A stretch of 64,000 bases of DNA from Butyricimonas virosa (lineage in GTDB: Bacteria > Bacteroidota > Bacteroidia > Bacteroidales > Marinifilaceae), in NCBI RefSeq assembly GCF_025148635.1, contig NZ_CP102269.1, positions 2,356,001-2,420,000 on the forward strand, in the 5' to 3' direction. Below, in pieces: positions 33,866-42,371 of this stretch (the stretch's first letter is position 1; each line of letters begins with the position of its first letter). The notes under the pieces were generated by a model. That model was not told the DNA's origin and ran no database searches. It saw nothing but the letters and a program-made list of their open reading frames with translations. Position numbers and translations under genes: made by a program.

Positions 33866-33889
33866 AAAATCGGGATTCCCGATTTTTTT
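33866..33889 (+). terminator. Terminator before the porin gene
   Basis: AAAATCGGG and CCCGATTTT with a 3-nt loop, followed by further T. It directly follows the 44-codon frame. Confidence 0.7.
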
Positions 33890-33947
33890 GTACTTTTGCA
33901 AAGATATTCTGAATCGAAACTAATTAAATTAACCTTTTAAACTATTG

Positions 33948-35084
33948 ATGATGAGGCATACGCTTTTGATTTTGATGCTATTGGCTTGTGGAATGAGTGC
34001 TTCGGCACAGTTGACGTTGAAGTCGGAGAAGGGAGATTTCGAGGCTCGTTTGATTGGGCGGGCGTTGTTTGACGGAGGAGTGTTTTTCAGTGACAAGACC
34101 GCGTTGGGAAATTCTTTGGAAGTGTATGATGTTCGTTTGGGAACGGTGGTACGTTTTTTGGAACGTTGGACGGGAAAGATTGAGCTGGGGTTTGCCAAGA
34201 GTAAGGTGTCAATGAAAGATGTTTATATCGAGTATAGTGACGGAAAGAATTTGTTCAAGGTAGGGCATTGTTTTGAACCGTTTAGTTTGGAGTACCGGAT
34301 CGGGACGTCGGATATGAAGTTTAACGGGGCGGCCGTGACCGGAACGGCTTTCGGTGATCGTCGGCGGTTGGGAATCAGTTACACGTATAATTGTGAGGTG
34401 TTGAACGTGTCGGGAGGCGTGTTCAGTGATAAAGATATTGATAACACGGAGAAGGATGACGAGGGGTACGCTTTTTCGGGAAGAGTGCTGTATCGTCCTT
34501 ATTCCAAGGGGAAAGATATTATTCATGTTGGTGTATCCTCTCGTTTTGGGGTGCAAGGAAAGGCGGAAGAGAATAAATTGACGTATTCGGCAGGAGCTCC
34601 TTCGAATTTAATCCCTGAGAAGTTTTTGAAGGCTGAGGTGACCGAGGCGATTAACGAGTGGAAGTTCGGGGCTGAGGTGGTTATGGTACTTGATAAATGG
34701 TATTTCCAGTCCGAGTATTTAATGGCTCACGTGAATCGTAGGGCATCGGTCGAAAATTATAACGGTGACGGTTGGTATGCACAAGTGGGGTATGCCTTGC
34801 TGAATGGTTGTTACGGTTATAATAAAACGAGTGGTATGGCCACGGCTCCGGGGGCAAAGAGCTTGGAAATCTTGTGTCGCTATAATATCACCAACATGAA
34901 CGATAAGGACTCCGGGATTATGGGGGGAAAACAGAATGATTTTTCGATAGGTGGTATCTATTATTTTAATAAATACGTGGCGGCGAAGATGAGTTACAGT
35001 CTGGTGAGTTTGGATAAACATGCACCAGTGGACGGGAAGCAGACGTTTAGCATGATACAGGGGAGGATTCAGTTGAGCTTTTAA
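33948..35084 (+). CDS. Porin (phosphate-selective porin O/P type)
   Basis: About 378 residues, starting at ATG 33948 or 33951. A signal peptide (LLILMLLACGMSASAQ) is followed by a 16- to 18-strand beta-barrel pattern with alternating hydrophobic residues and a C-terminal Phe (IQGRIQLSF). The block GKIELGFAKSKVSMKDVYIEY and KVGHCFEPFSLEYRIGTSDMKF is characteristic of Bacteroidota porins of the O/P family. It forms a general or anion-preferring outer-membrane pore. A single gene. Confidence 0.88.
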   Translation: MMRHTLLILMLLACGMSASAQLTLKSEKGDFEARLIGRALFDGGVFFSDKTALGNSLEVYDVRLGTVVRFLERWTGKIELGFAKSKVSMKDVYIEYSDGKNLFKVGHCFEPFSLEYRIGTSDMKFNGAAVTGTAFGDRRRLGISYTYNCEVLNVSGGVFSDKDIDNTEKDDEGYAFSGRVLYRPYSKGKDIIHVGVSSRFGVQGKAEENKLTYSAGAPSNLIPEKFLKAEVTEAINEWKFGAEVVMVLDKWYFQSEYLMAHVNRRASVENYNGDGWYAQVGYALLNGCYGYNKTSGMATAPGAKSLEILCRYNITNMNDKDSGIMGGKQNDFSIGGIYYFNKYVAAKMSYSLVSLDKHAPVDGKQTFSMIQGRIQLSF

Positions 35085-35226
35085 ATAATTGAAAATGGAG
35101 AATTGAAAATGAAAGGACTATCCCACCGGCACCCCTTTGCACAGAGGGAGTTAGAGGGGGCGTTAAAGCGTTGGCTTTATGCGGTTGGAATCTAAAATCT
35201 AAAATCATTAAATCTAAAATCAATTA

Positions 35227-37341
35227 ATGCGTGTTTGTATAGCGGAAAAGCCGAGTGTGGCGAAAGAGATAGCGGAGGTTCTGGGAGCCAAAGTACGTCG
35301 GAATGGTTATTTCGAGGGGAATGACTATTGTGTGACGTGGACATTCGGGCATCTTTGTTCGTTACAGGAACCGCACGAGTACACGGAAAAGTGGAGGCAG
35401 TGGAATTTAAGTATGTTGCCGATGATTCCGTCATCGTTCCGGATCAAGTTGATTGATGATGATGGAATCAAACGGCAGTTTGCCATTATAGAGGAGTTGT
35501 TCAACCGGGCGGAGATGGTGATTAACTGTGGTGATGCGGGGCAGGAAGGGGAGTTGATCCAGCGCTGGGTGCTTACGAAGGCGAAGTGTAAAGCTCCGGT
35601 GATGCGGTTATGGATTTCTTCGTTGACGGAAGAGGCGATCCGGGACGGGTTTGCCAAGTTGATGTCGTCGAAGGATTTTGATACGCTATACGCTGCCGGG
35701 TCAGCCCGGGCGATCGGAGACTGGTTGCTGGGGATGAATGCCACGAGAGCTTACACGTTACGTTACGGGAACGGGAAGAACGTGTTGTCGATCGGGCGAG
35801 TACAGACCCCGACGTTGGCACTGATTGTCGATCGGCAGAAAGCGATAGAGCAATTCAAGCCGGAAACTTACTGGGAGGTGCGGACGGATTACCGGGGAGG
35901 TTGGTTCTCCTACACGAAAGGACGTTTCACTGTAAAGGAGGAGGCCGAGGCTTTCATGCAGGAAATTCTACCTTTGGAGTTGGAAATCAAGAGTGTGGAG
36001 CGTAAAAAGGCCATGGAGCATCCGCCGAAGTTGTTCGACCTGACTTTGTTGCAGGTGGAATGTAACCGGAAGTTTGCTTTCTCGGCGGATACGACCTTGA
36101 AGGTTATCCAGTCGCTGTACGAGAAAAAGTTGACGACTTATCCCCGTGTAGATACGAATTTTTTACCGAACGATATATACCCCAAGGTTCCCGGGATTTT
36201 GAAGGGACTAAAACCATATGTCACGTTGATCGACCCGATTATTAACGGGAGTAAGATACGCAAGTCTTCGAAGGTGTTCAACGACAAGAAAATCACGGAT
36301 CACCATGCTATTATTCCGACAGGAGTTTTCAGCTATGATATGACCCCGGATGAAAAGCGGGTGTACGATCTGGTGGCTCGACGGTTTATTGCGGTGTTCT
36401 ATCCGGATTGCGAGATTGCGAATACGACAGTTATGGCACAAGTCGGGGTAAACGAGTTCAAGGCGACCGGAAAACAGATTATTGACCCGGCTTGGCGGGT
36501 AGTATTTCCTGCGGCATCGAACAAGCAGAGTGATGAGAACGTGTTGCCTGTGTACGAAGTCGGGGAGAAGGGACCGCACACACCCGAATTGCAGGAGAAG
36601 GAGACGCAGCCACCGAAGTATTACACGGAGGCAGATTTGTTGCGTGCGATGGAGACTGCCGGGAAACAGGTGGAAGACGAGGAACTTCGGGATTTAATGA
36701 AGGAGAACGGGATCGGACGTCCATCTACCCGGGCGGGGATTATTGAGACGTTGTTGAAAAGAGGATATATCCGGAAGGATAAAAAGCGATTGGTGGCCAC
36801 TGCTACGGGTATTGAATTGATTGATACGATTCAGAATGACCTGTTGAAATCAGCCGAGCTGACCGGGCAATGGGAGAAAAAATTACGGATGATCGAGGAG
36901 GGGACTTACAACGTGTCGGATTTTATGGAGGAGTTGAAGGTGATGGTGAACGAGCTGGTACACGTGGTGAAGTGTTCGCCCCGGAAAGCGATTACCGTGG
37001 AGGTGGCAGAAGAGGCTAAAAAAGAAACTGCTGCGAAAGAGAAAGCCCCGAAGAAAGCAAAAGCTCCCGCGGAGCCCGTTGTGTTGAAATGTCCGAAGTG
37101 TGGGAACGGCGAAATTATCAAGGGACGGGCTGCCTGGGGATGTAGTCTGTATAGAAAATCGTGTGACTTTATTATCCCCATGGAATTTTTTGGGAAAAAA
37201 TTAACACAGAAGCAGGTCGAGGTTTTGGTATTGAAAGGGAAAACCGGGTCACTGAATGGCTTTAAAAATGAGGATGGTAGTACGTTTGGCGGCATCTTGC
37301 GTCTGGACGATAGTTTCCGGGTGGTCGTGGATAAAAAATAA
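35227..37341 (+). CDS. topB: DNA topoisomerase III
   Basis: 704 residues. The N-terminal Toprim domain has the start MRVCIAEKPSVAKEIAEVLG and the acidic cluster NCGDAGQEGELIQRW. The catalytic core contains SIGRVQTPTLALIVDRQ and the nucleophile tyrosine Tyr305 in TTYPRVDTNF. The C-terminal tail holds a Lys/Ala-rich linker and a zinc-finger-like segment (LKCPKCGNGEII...WGCSLYRKSCDF) and ends in a topoisomerase C-terminal repeat. It relaxes and decatenates DNA by passing single strands. In Bacteroidota topB is frequent both in the core genome and on mobile elements; no mobility genes are adjacent here. Confidence 0.95.
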   Translation: MRVCIAEKPSVAKEIAEVLGAKVRRNGYFEGNDYCVTWTFGHLCSLQEPHEYTEKWRQWNLSMLPMIPSSFRIKLIDDDGIKRQFAIIEELFNRAEMVINCGDAGQEGELIQRWVLTKAKCKAPVMRLWISSLTEEAIRDGFAKLMSSKDFDTLYAAGSARAIGDWLLGMNATRAYTLRYGNGKNVLSIGRVQTPTLALIVDRQKAIEQFKPETYWEVRTDYRGGWFSYTKGRFTVKEEAEAFMQEILPLELEIKSVERKKAMEHPPKLFDLTLLQVECNRKFAFSADTTLKVIQSLYEKKLTTYPRVDTNFLPNDIYPKVPGILKGLKPYVTLIDPIINGSKIRKSSKVFNDKKITDHHAIIPTGVFSYDMTPDEKRVYDLVARRFIAVFYPDCEIANTTVMAQVGVNEFKATGKQIIDPAWRVVFPAASNKQSDENVLPVYEVGEKGPHTPELQEKETQPPKYYTEADLLRAMETAGKQVEDEELRDLMKENGIGRPSTRAGIIETLLKRGYIRKDKKRLVATATGIELIDTIQNDLLKSAELTGQWEKKLRMIEEGTYNVSDFMEELKVMVNELVHVVKCSPRKAITVEVAEEAKKETAAKEKAPKKAKAPAEPVVLKCPKCGNGEIIKGRAAWGCSLYRKSCDFIIPMEFFGKKLTQKQVEVLVLKGKTGSLNGFKNEDGSTFGGILRLDDSFRVVVDKK

Positions 37342-37442
37342 GGGGATGTATTAAATCTATCTTAAAACCTTTTTTACGTGATATGGGTCTGGGTTTTAAT
37401 CGCTAGCTTTGTGTTACAATAAAAAATAAACAAAGAAAAGTT

Positions 37443-37946
37443 ATGAGATTAAAGCATTATTTATCCTGTATGTTGATCTTGTTGTCATTTGTTACAGTGA
37501 ATGCACAAGAGAAAAAAGAGTTAAAAGAAGGGGATCAAGCTCCCACGTTTAAATATCTGGATATAAATGGTAAGGAAGTTTCCTTGAGTGATTTGAAGGG
37601 TAAATATGTCTATATTGACGTGTGGGCTACATGGTGTGGACCTTGTCAGTATGAGCTTCCTCATTTGAAAGAGTTGGAGAAAAAGATGCATGGGAAGAAA
37701 ATTGTGTTCGTAAGTATTTCTTGCGATAAAGATAAAGCTGCTTGGGAGAAAATGGTGAAGGAACAAGGTTTGGGCGGAGTTCAATTACACAATGGTGGAG
37801 ATCGTGAATTCATGACCGCTTTCGGTATCAGAGGTATTCCTCGTTTTATCCTGTTAGACAAGGAAGGAAAGATTGTAAATCCTAATATGACACGTCCGTC
37901 TAACCCGGAAACGGAAAAGACGCTGAAGGCGTTGAAAGGAATCTAG
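37443..37946 (+). CDS. TlpA-family thiol:disulfide protein
   Basis: 167 residues. A signal peptide (MLILLSFVTVNAQ) is followed by a single TlpA/ResA-like thioredoxin domain with DVWATWCGPCQYELPHL, the SISCDKDKAAWEKMV insertion and the cis-Pro segment GIRGIPRFILLDKEGK. It is expected to be a periplasmic reductant. It is a single gene with a -7-like box (TAGCTTTG, 37404-37411). Unlike the operon paralogues it lacks the N-terminal DUF4369-type domain. Confidence 0.92.
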   Translation: MRLKHYLSCMLILLSFVTVNAQEKKELKEGDQAPTFKYLDINGKEVSLSDLKGKYVYIDVWATWCGPCQYELPHLKELEKKMHGKKIVFVSISCDKDKAAWEKMVKEQGLGGVQLHNGGDREFMTAFGIRGIPRFILLDKEGKIVNPNMTRPSNPETEKTLKALKGI

Positions 37947-38093
37947 AGTTGTAGATTTTAAATTTTAGATTTTAAATTGAGAGGAGATTTAAGTAACTGG
38001 AATTTAAAATTTACAATCTAAAATTTAAAATTAATAAGATCACTGAATTTTTAGTTTAGCTTTGGACGATTGTCTAGAGCTTTTTATCAGATG

Positions 38094-38124
38094 AGCGGGC
38101 CTTAGGGATGGGGCCCGCTTTTTT
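38094..38124 (+). terminator. Terminator after the TlpA gene
   Basis: AGCGGGCC pairs with GGGCCCGCT, followed by six T. It also lies at the end of the convergent YccF gene. Confidence 0.75.
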
Positions 38125-38491
38125 ATAGAACGTCGTGACCGAAGGGGGTGATGGCCAAGCGGGCCAGTTTGAAATGTTGCATGCCGAAAGGGATACCGAT
38201 GATGGTGATGCAGAAGATTACCCCGAAAAGGAGATGGGACAAGAATATCCATATTCCCCCTATGAAGAACCAGATGACATTCATGAGAAAGGAAAGACAG
38301 CCACTACTTTGCGGGATGTCTACCACCTGACTGCCGAAAGGCCAGAGGGCCAGCACTCCGAGTTTTAGGGTTTGTATCCCGAAAGGAATTCCGATGATCG
38401 TGATAAACAAACCTATGCTGGATACAAAGTATTCTAGTGCGACGAAGAAACCGCCGAACAGGACCCAGATAATATTTCCAAGAATTTTCAT
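38123..38491 (-). CDS. YccF family membrane protein
   Basis: 122 residues from Met at 38491 (MKILGNIIWVLFGG). It holds two copies of the YccF motif, GLFITIIGIPFGIQTLKLGVLALWPFG and GVIFCITIIGIPFGMQHFKLARLAITPFG, each with hydrophobic spans, so three to four membrane segments are predicted. It is an inner-membrane protein of unknown function. It is a single gene, divergent from the thioredoxin gene. Confidence 0.92.
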   Translation of the reverse strand: MKILGNIIWVLFGGFFVALEYFVSSIGLFITIIGIPFGIQTLKLGVLALWPFGSQVVDIPQSSGCLSFLMNVIWFFIGGIWIFLSHLLFGVIFCITIIGIPFGMQHFKLARLAITPFGHDVL

Positions 38492-38631
38492 GTGTAATCG
38501 TGTTTTATAATGATTTTTCCAAAGATACGATAAAGAATGCAATTTAGGAACAGGTATGGAAAGGAACTTGTAACTTGTTGTGAGAGGAGTGCGTATGATT
38601 CATGTATTTATTAACTTGTAATGATATAACT

Positions 38632-38985
38632 ATGATCGAACATTTGACAAAGGATAGTTTTAAACAGAAAGTGTTTGACTACCAGAATAGCAGAGTGTAT
38701 AGATTCGAGGGAGAGCGTCCGGTAGTGATAGATTTCTACACGAACTGGTGTGTCCCGTGTAAGACCATAGCCCCGATTCTGGAAGAATTGCAGCGAGAGT
38801 ACGAGGGGAAAGTTGATATTTACAAGGTGGATAGCGATATGGAGAAGGAGTTGGTGAAGGCTTTCAATGTGCGGAGTATCCCGACCTTGATGTTTGTTCC
38901 CGTGGAGGGGCAGCCACAAGTGGGATGCGGGGCTGTGTCTAAGGGGGAATTAAAACATTTCTTTAATCAAGTATTTCATATTTGA
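38632..38985 (+). CDS. Thioredoxin with CVPC active site
   Basis: 117 residues from ATG 38632. A standard thioredoxin fold: FYTNWCVPCKTIAPILEEL active site, VDIYKVDSDME strand-helix and cis-Pro in VRSIPTLMFV. There is no signal peptide, so it is cytosolic. The active site is CVPC instead of the common CGPC, which can shift redox potential. It is a single gene. Confidence 0.92.
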   Translation: MIEHLTKDSFKQKVFDYQNSRVYRFEGERPVVIDFYTNWCVPCKTIAPILEELQREYEGKVDIYKVDSDMEKELVKAFNVRSIPTLMFVPVEGQPQVGCGAVSKGELKHFFNQVFHI

Positions 38986-39139
38986 TGAGGTTATTCGAAA
39001 CGTCGAAGTCGGTATGCGAATAATCGTCATCGAGTTGATGGATTGAATCCGTGGAATTATTAATTTCTATTAATTTCGAAGCCCTGAATTTGAAATTAAT
39101 ATATACCTTTGTGCGTTTTTAAATTAAGGGTATAATAGT

Positions 39140-40795
39140 ATGGAAAAGGTGTTTAGTCCGAAGTTATTCGGATTAATTAAAGACGGTTCGGTAAAGAAGA
39201 ATTTATCGAAAGATATTCTTGCCGGAATCGTGGTAGGTATCGTGGCCTTACCGTTGGCAATCGCTTTTGCCGTGGCCTCGGGAGTTTCTCCTGAAAAGGG
39301 GATTATAACGGCTATCGTGGCCGGGTTTCTCATTTCGTTTTTTGGTGGTAGCCGGGTACAGATCGGTGGTCCCACGGGAGCTTTTATCATTATTGTCTAC
39401 GGGATTGTAAATGATTACGGTCTGGACGGGATGATTATTTCAACGATATTTGCCGGGGTGATCATGATCGGATTCGGTATGTTGCGGTTGGGGACTTTGC
39501 TGAAGTTTATCCCTCACCCGTTGATTGTCGGTTTTACTTCCGGTATCGCTTTGACGATATTCTCCACGCAAATATCCAGCGCATTGGGATTGACGCTGAC
39601 TGATGTGCCGGGGAGTTTTATCGGTAAGTGGGGCGCTTATTTCAGGGGGATGGATACGGTGAACTGGTATGCCGTGGGAATCACGGTCGTGACCGTGTTG
39701 ATAGCGGTGTATATGCCGAAGATCACGAGCCGGGTGCCGGGTTCGTTTGTCGCTATACTGGTGGTCACGCCTATCGTGGCTTTCCTTTTGCCGGAAGGTG
39801 CGGTGACGACGATCGGTTCCGAGTTCGGGGAGATTAAATGTAATTTGACCCCGGTGTTCCCGTCTATCGAGTGGGATCAGTTGTCTCATTACTTGCAGCC
39901 TGCCATGACGATAGCCATTTTAGGTGCTATCGAGTCGTTATTGTCTGCGGTGGTGGCTGACGGTATGATTAGTGGGCACCATCGTTCGAATACAGAGTTG
40001 ATAGCCCAGGGGATTGCTAATATTGCCTCTCCTTTGTTTGGTGGTATTCCTGCCACGGGAGCTATTGCCCGTACGGCAACCAACGTGAAGAATGGGGGAC
40101 GTACCCCGATTGCCGGAATCACCCATGCTGTGGTGCTATTGCTAATCATGTTGTTCTTTGGGAAATGGGCGTCTTTGATTCCGATGTCATGTCTGGCGGG
40201 AATCCTGATTGTGGTATCTTATAATATGAGTGAATGGCGGTCATTCCGTTCTATTTTACGGGCTTCCATGTCCGACGTGGTGATTTTGTTGGTGACATTC
40301 TTCTTGACCGTGTTGGTGGATCTGACCGTGGCGATTGAAATTGGTGTTGTGTTGGCTGCCCTGTTGTTTATGAAGCGTATGGCGGATAATGCCCCGAAGG
40401 AGATTATCGGTGCCACGAATATGGATAGTGATGTGCTTGAGAATTATAAGAATTTGCCAAAAGGTTTGGGTATATACGAGATTAGCGGGCCGTTTTTCTT
40501 CGGGTCGGCAAAGACATATTGTGAAACAATTCGTAACTTGGGCGTGAATTACGATGTGCTGATTATTCGTATGCGTCATGTTCCTTTCGTGGACTCTACC
40601 GGGTTGAAGAATCTAAGGGAGACGATTCTCCAATTAAAGAACGAGGGTACGTATATCGTTTTATCGGGAGTGAGCGAATCGGTGAAAAAGGATTTGTTGA
40701 AGGGAGGAATCGGTGAGCTTGTCGGGGTTGAGAATATTTACCCGAAATTCGATTTGGCTTTACAGGCTGCGAAAGAGAAGATTGAAGAGAAATAA
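39140..40795 (+). CDS. SulP-family anion transporter with STAS domain
   Basis: 551 residues. The N-terminal membrane part (about 20-420) has SulP signatures: AGIVVGIVALPLAIAFAVASG, GGSRVQIGGPTGAFIIIV and the later ATGAIARTATNVKNGGRTPIAGI, with 10-14 spans expected. The C-terminal STAS domain (about 440-551) contains VPFVDSTGLKNL. It probably transports sulfate, bicarbonate or a dicarboxylate; the substrate cannot be decided. A box TACCTTTG (39104-39111) may be its promoter. Confidence 0.94.
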   Translation: MEKVFSPKLFGLIKDGSVKKNLSKDILAGIVVGIVALPLAIAFAVASGVSPEKGIITAIVAGFLISFFGGSRVQIGGPTGAFIIIVYGIVNDYGLDGMIISTIFAGVIMIGFGMLRLGTLLKFIPHPLIVGFTSGIALTIFSTQISSALGLTLTDVPGSFIGKWGAYFRGMDTVNWYAVGITVVTVLIAVYMPKITSRVPGSFVAILVVTPIVAFLLPEGAVTTIGSEFGEIKCNLTPVFPSIEWDQLSHYLQPAMTIAILGAIESLLSAVVADGMISGHHRSNTELIAQGIANIASPLFGGIPATGAIARTATNVKNGGRTPIAGITHAVVLLLIMLFFGKWASLIPMSCLAGILIVVSYNMSEWRSFRSILRASMSDVVILLVTFFLTVLVDLTVAIEIGVVLAALLFMKRMADNAPKEIIGATNMDSDVLENYKNLPKGLGIYEISGPFFFGSAKTYCETIRNLGVNYDVLIIRMRHVPFVDSTGLKNLRETILQLKNEGTYIVLSGVSESVKKDLLKGGIGELVGVENIYPKFDLALQAAKEKIEEK

Positions 40796-40815
40796 TTACA
40801 AAAAGATATTGAAGT

Positions 40816-42231
40816 ATGAGCGGATTTTTTGGCTGTGTATCTCGTAAGGATTGTGTTGCCGACGTGTTTTACGGCACAGACTACCATTCTCATCTGGGAA
40901 CGAAACGTGCGGGACTTGCTTTTTATAACGGGACGGAATTTAATCGTTCCATCCATAGTTTGGAGAGTGCCTATTTCCGGAATAAATTTGAACCGGAATT
41001 GGATCGTTTTGCCGGGTCTAACTTGGGGATCGGGGTGATCAGTGATATGGAATCGCAGCCCATCACGGTGACCTCGCATTTGGGACGGTTTGCTGTCGTG
41101 GTGGTTGGTCGTTTGGCTAATTTGGACGAGATTGTGGACGAGTTTCTGAAGGAACGCAAGCATTTTGCCGAATTGTCGAGTTCGACAGTGAACCCGACGG
41201 AGGCAGTCGCCATGTTGATTAATGCCGGAAATACGTTTAAGGAGGGAATCGAGAATGTGTATAACAAGGTCAAGGGGTCTTGCTCCTTTTTGATCCTGAC
41301 GGAGACGGGAATTTATGCGGCTCGGGATAAATACGGTCGGACTCCGATTATCCTAGGAAAAAATGAGCATGGTTATGTAGTGGCCAGCGAGAGTTCTTCG
41401 TTCACGAATCTGGGGTACACGATCGTGCGGGATATTCAACCGCGGGAAGCTTTGCAGATTACCCGGGATGGGATCACGCAAGTGACTACTCCGGGATGTA
41501 AGAAACAGATATGCTCTTTCTTGTGGGTGTATTACGGTTACCCTTCTTCTTATTACGAGGGGATTAACGTGGAAGATGCCCGTTATCGTTGTGGAGCAGC
41601 TATTGCCGAAAAGGATGACGTGAAGGTGGATTATGTGGCGGGAATACCTGATTCGGGAGTTGGTCATGCGATTGGTTACTCGAATGCCCGTTGCCTGCCG
41701 TACAAGCGCCCGTTCGTGAAGTACACGCCCACGTGGCCCCGTAGTTTTATGCCGCAGAATCAAGCCATGCGGGATTTAGTGGCCAAGATGAAATTATTAC
41801 CTAACGAGGCATTTACGCGGGATGCCCGGATTCTTTTCTTGGATGATTCGATTGTGCGAGGAACGCAGTTGAAGGATAATGTGGTGAAATTGAAGGAATG
41901 CGGGGTGAAGGAAGTGCATATGCGGATTGCTTGTCCCCCGCTGGTATATCCTTGCGTGTTCTTGAATTTCTCTTCTTCCCGTTCTAATTTTGATTTGTTT
42001 ACCCGTCGGGTGATCCGGGATTTAGAGGGTACGTCCGATTTGACGGAAGAGATTTTAAAACCGTATACCGATCCCGATTCGGATAAATACAAGAAGATGT
42101 TGGAGGTGATGGCTCAGCATTTACAGCTGGACTCATTGAAATTCCAACGTCTGGAAGATATTGTGAAGGCAATCGGATTGCCGAAGGAGGAGCTTTGTAC
42201 CCACTGTTGGGACAATTCTTCTTATATGTAA
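40816..42231 (+). CDS. purF: PurF-like amidophosphoribosyltransferase lacking the N-terminal Cys
   Basis: 471 residues. The C-terminal phosphoribosyltransferase half is intact, with the PRPP loop RILFLDDSIVRGTQL and SFMPQNQAMRD. The N-terminal glutaminase-like half aligns in layout (HLGTKRAGLAFY, SCSFLILTETGIYAARDKYGRTP) but starts MSGFFGCVSRKDC. PurF enzymes expose a catalytic Cys1 after processing (CGI/CGV start), which is Ser here; the nearest Cys is residue 7. It may use free ammonia or have another role. It shares a long bidirectional terminator with cydB. Confidence 0.85.
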   Translation: MSGFFGCVSRKDCVADVFYGTDYHSHLGTKRAGLAFYNGTEFNRSIHSLESAYFRNKFEPELDRFAGSNLGIGVISDMESQPITVTSHLGRFAVVVVGRLANLDEIVDEFLKERKHFAELSSSTVNPTEAVAMLINAGNTFKEGIENVYNKVKGSCSFLILTETGIYAARDKYGRTPIILGKNEHGYVVASESSSFTNLGYTIVRDIQPREALQITRDGITQVTTPGCKKQICSFLWVYYGYPSSYYEGINVEDARYRCGAAIAEKDDVKVDYVAGIPDSGVGHAIGYSNARCLPYKRPFVKYTPTWPRSFMPQNQAMRDLVAKMKLLPNEAFTRDARILFLDDSIVRGTQLKDNVVKLKECGVKEVHMRIACPPLVYPCVFLNFSSSRSNFDLFTRRVIRDLEGTSDLTEEILKPYTDPDSDKYKKMLEVMAQHLQLDSLKFQRLEDIVKAIGLPKEELCTHCWDNSSYM

Positions 42232-42274
42232 AAAAAAGGGCTGTTTCCAGCCCTTTTTTTACATATAAGAAGAA
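42216..42274. terminator. Very long bidirectional terminator, purF/cydB
   Basis: The core AAAGGGCTG-TTTC-CAGCCCTTT is flanked by A8 and T7 and by a further 14-bp pairing, TTCTTCTTATATGT with ACATATAAGAAGAA. The stem is about 27 bp with one bulge. The left arm covers the last codons of the PurF-like gene. Confidence 0.85.
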
Positions 42275-42371
42275 AGATAAAAGTTAAAAACTAAAAGGTA
42301 AAAGTGGAAAATGTTTCCCGGCTTTCATCTTTCAGTTTTCATCTTTTATCTTTTAACTTTTAGTTTTTGTC

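Noticed and set aside
35227..37341. topB as a sign of an integrated conjugative element
   Set aside because: topB genes do occur on such elements, but no relaxase, transfer or integrase genes are adjacent and the neighbours are housekeeping genes.
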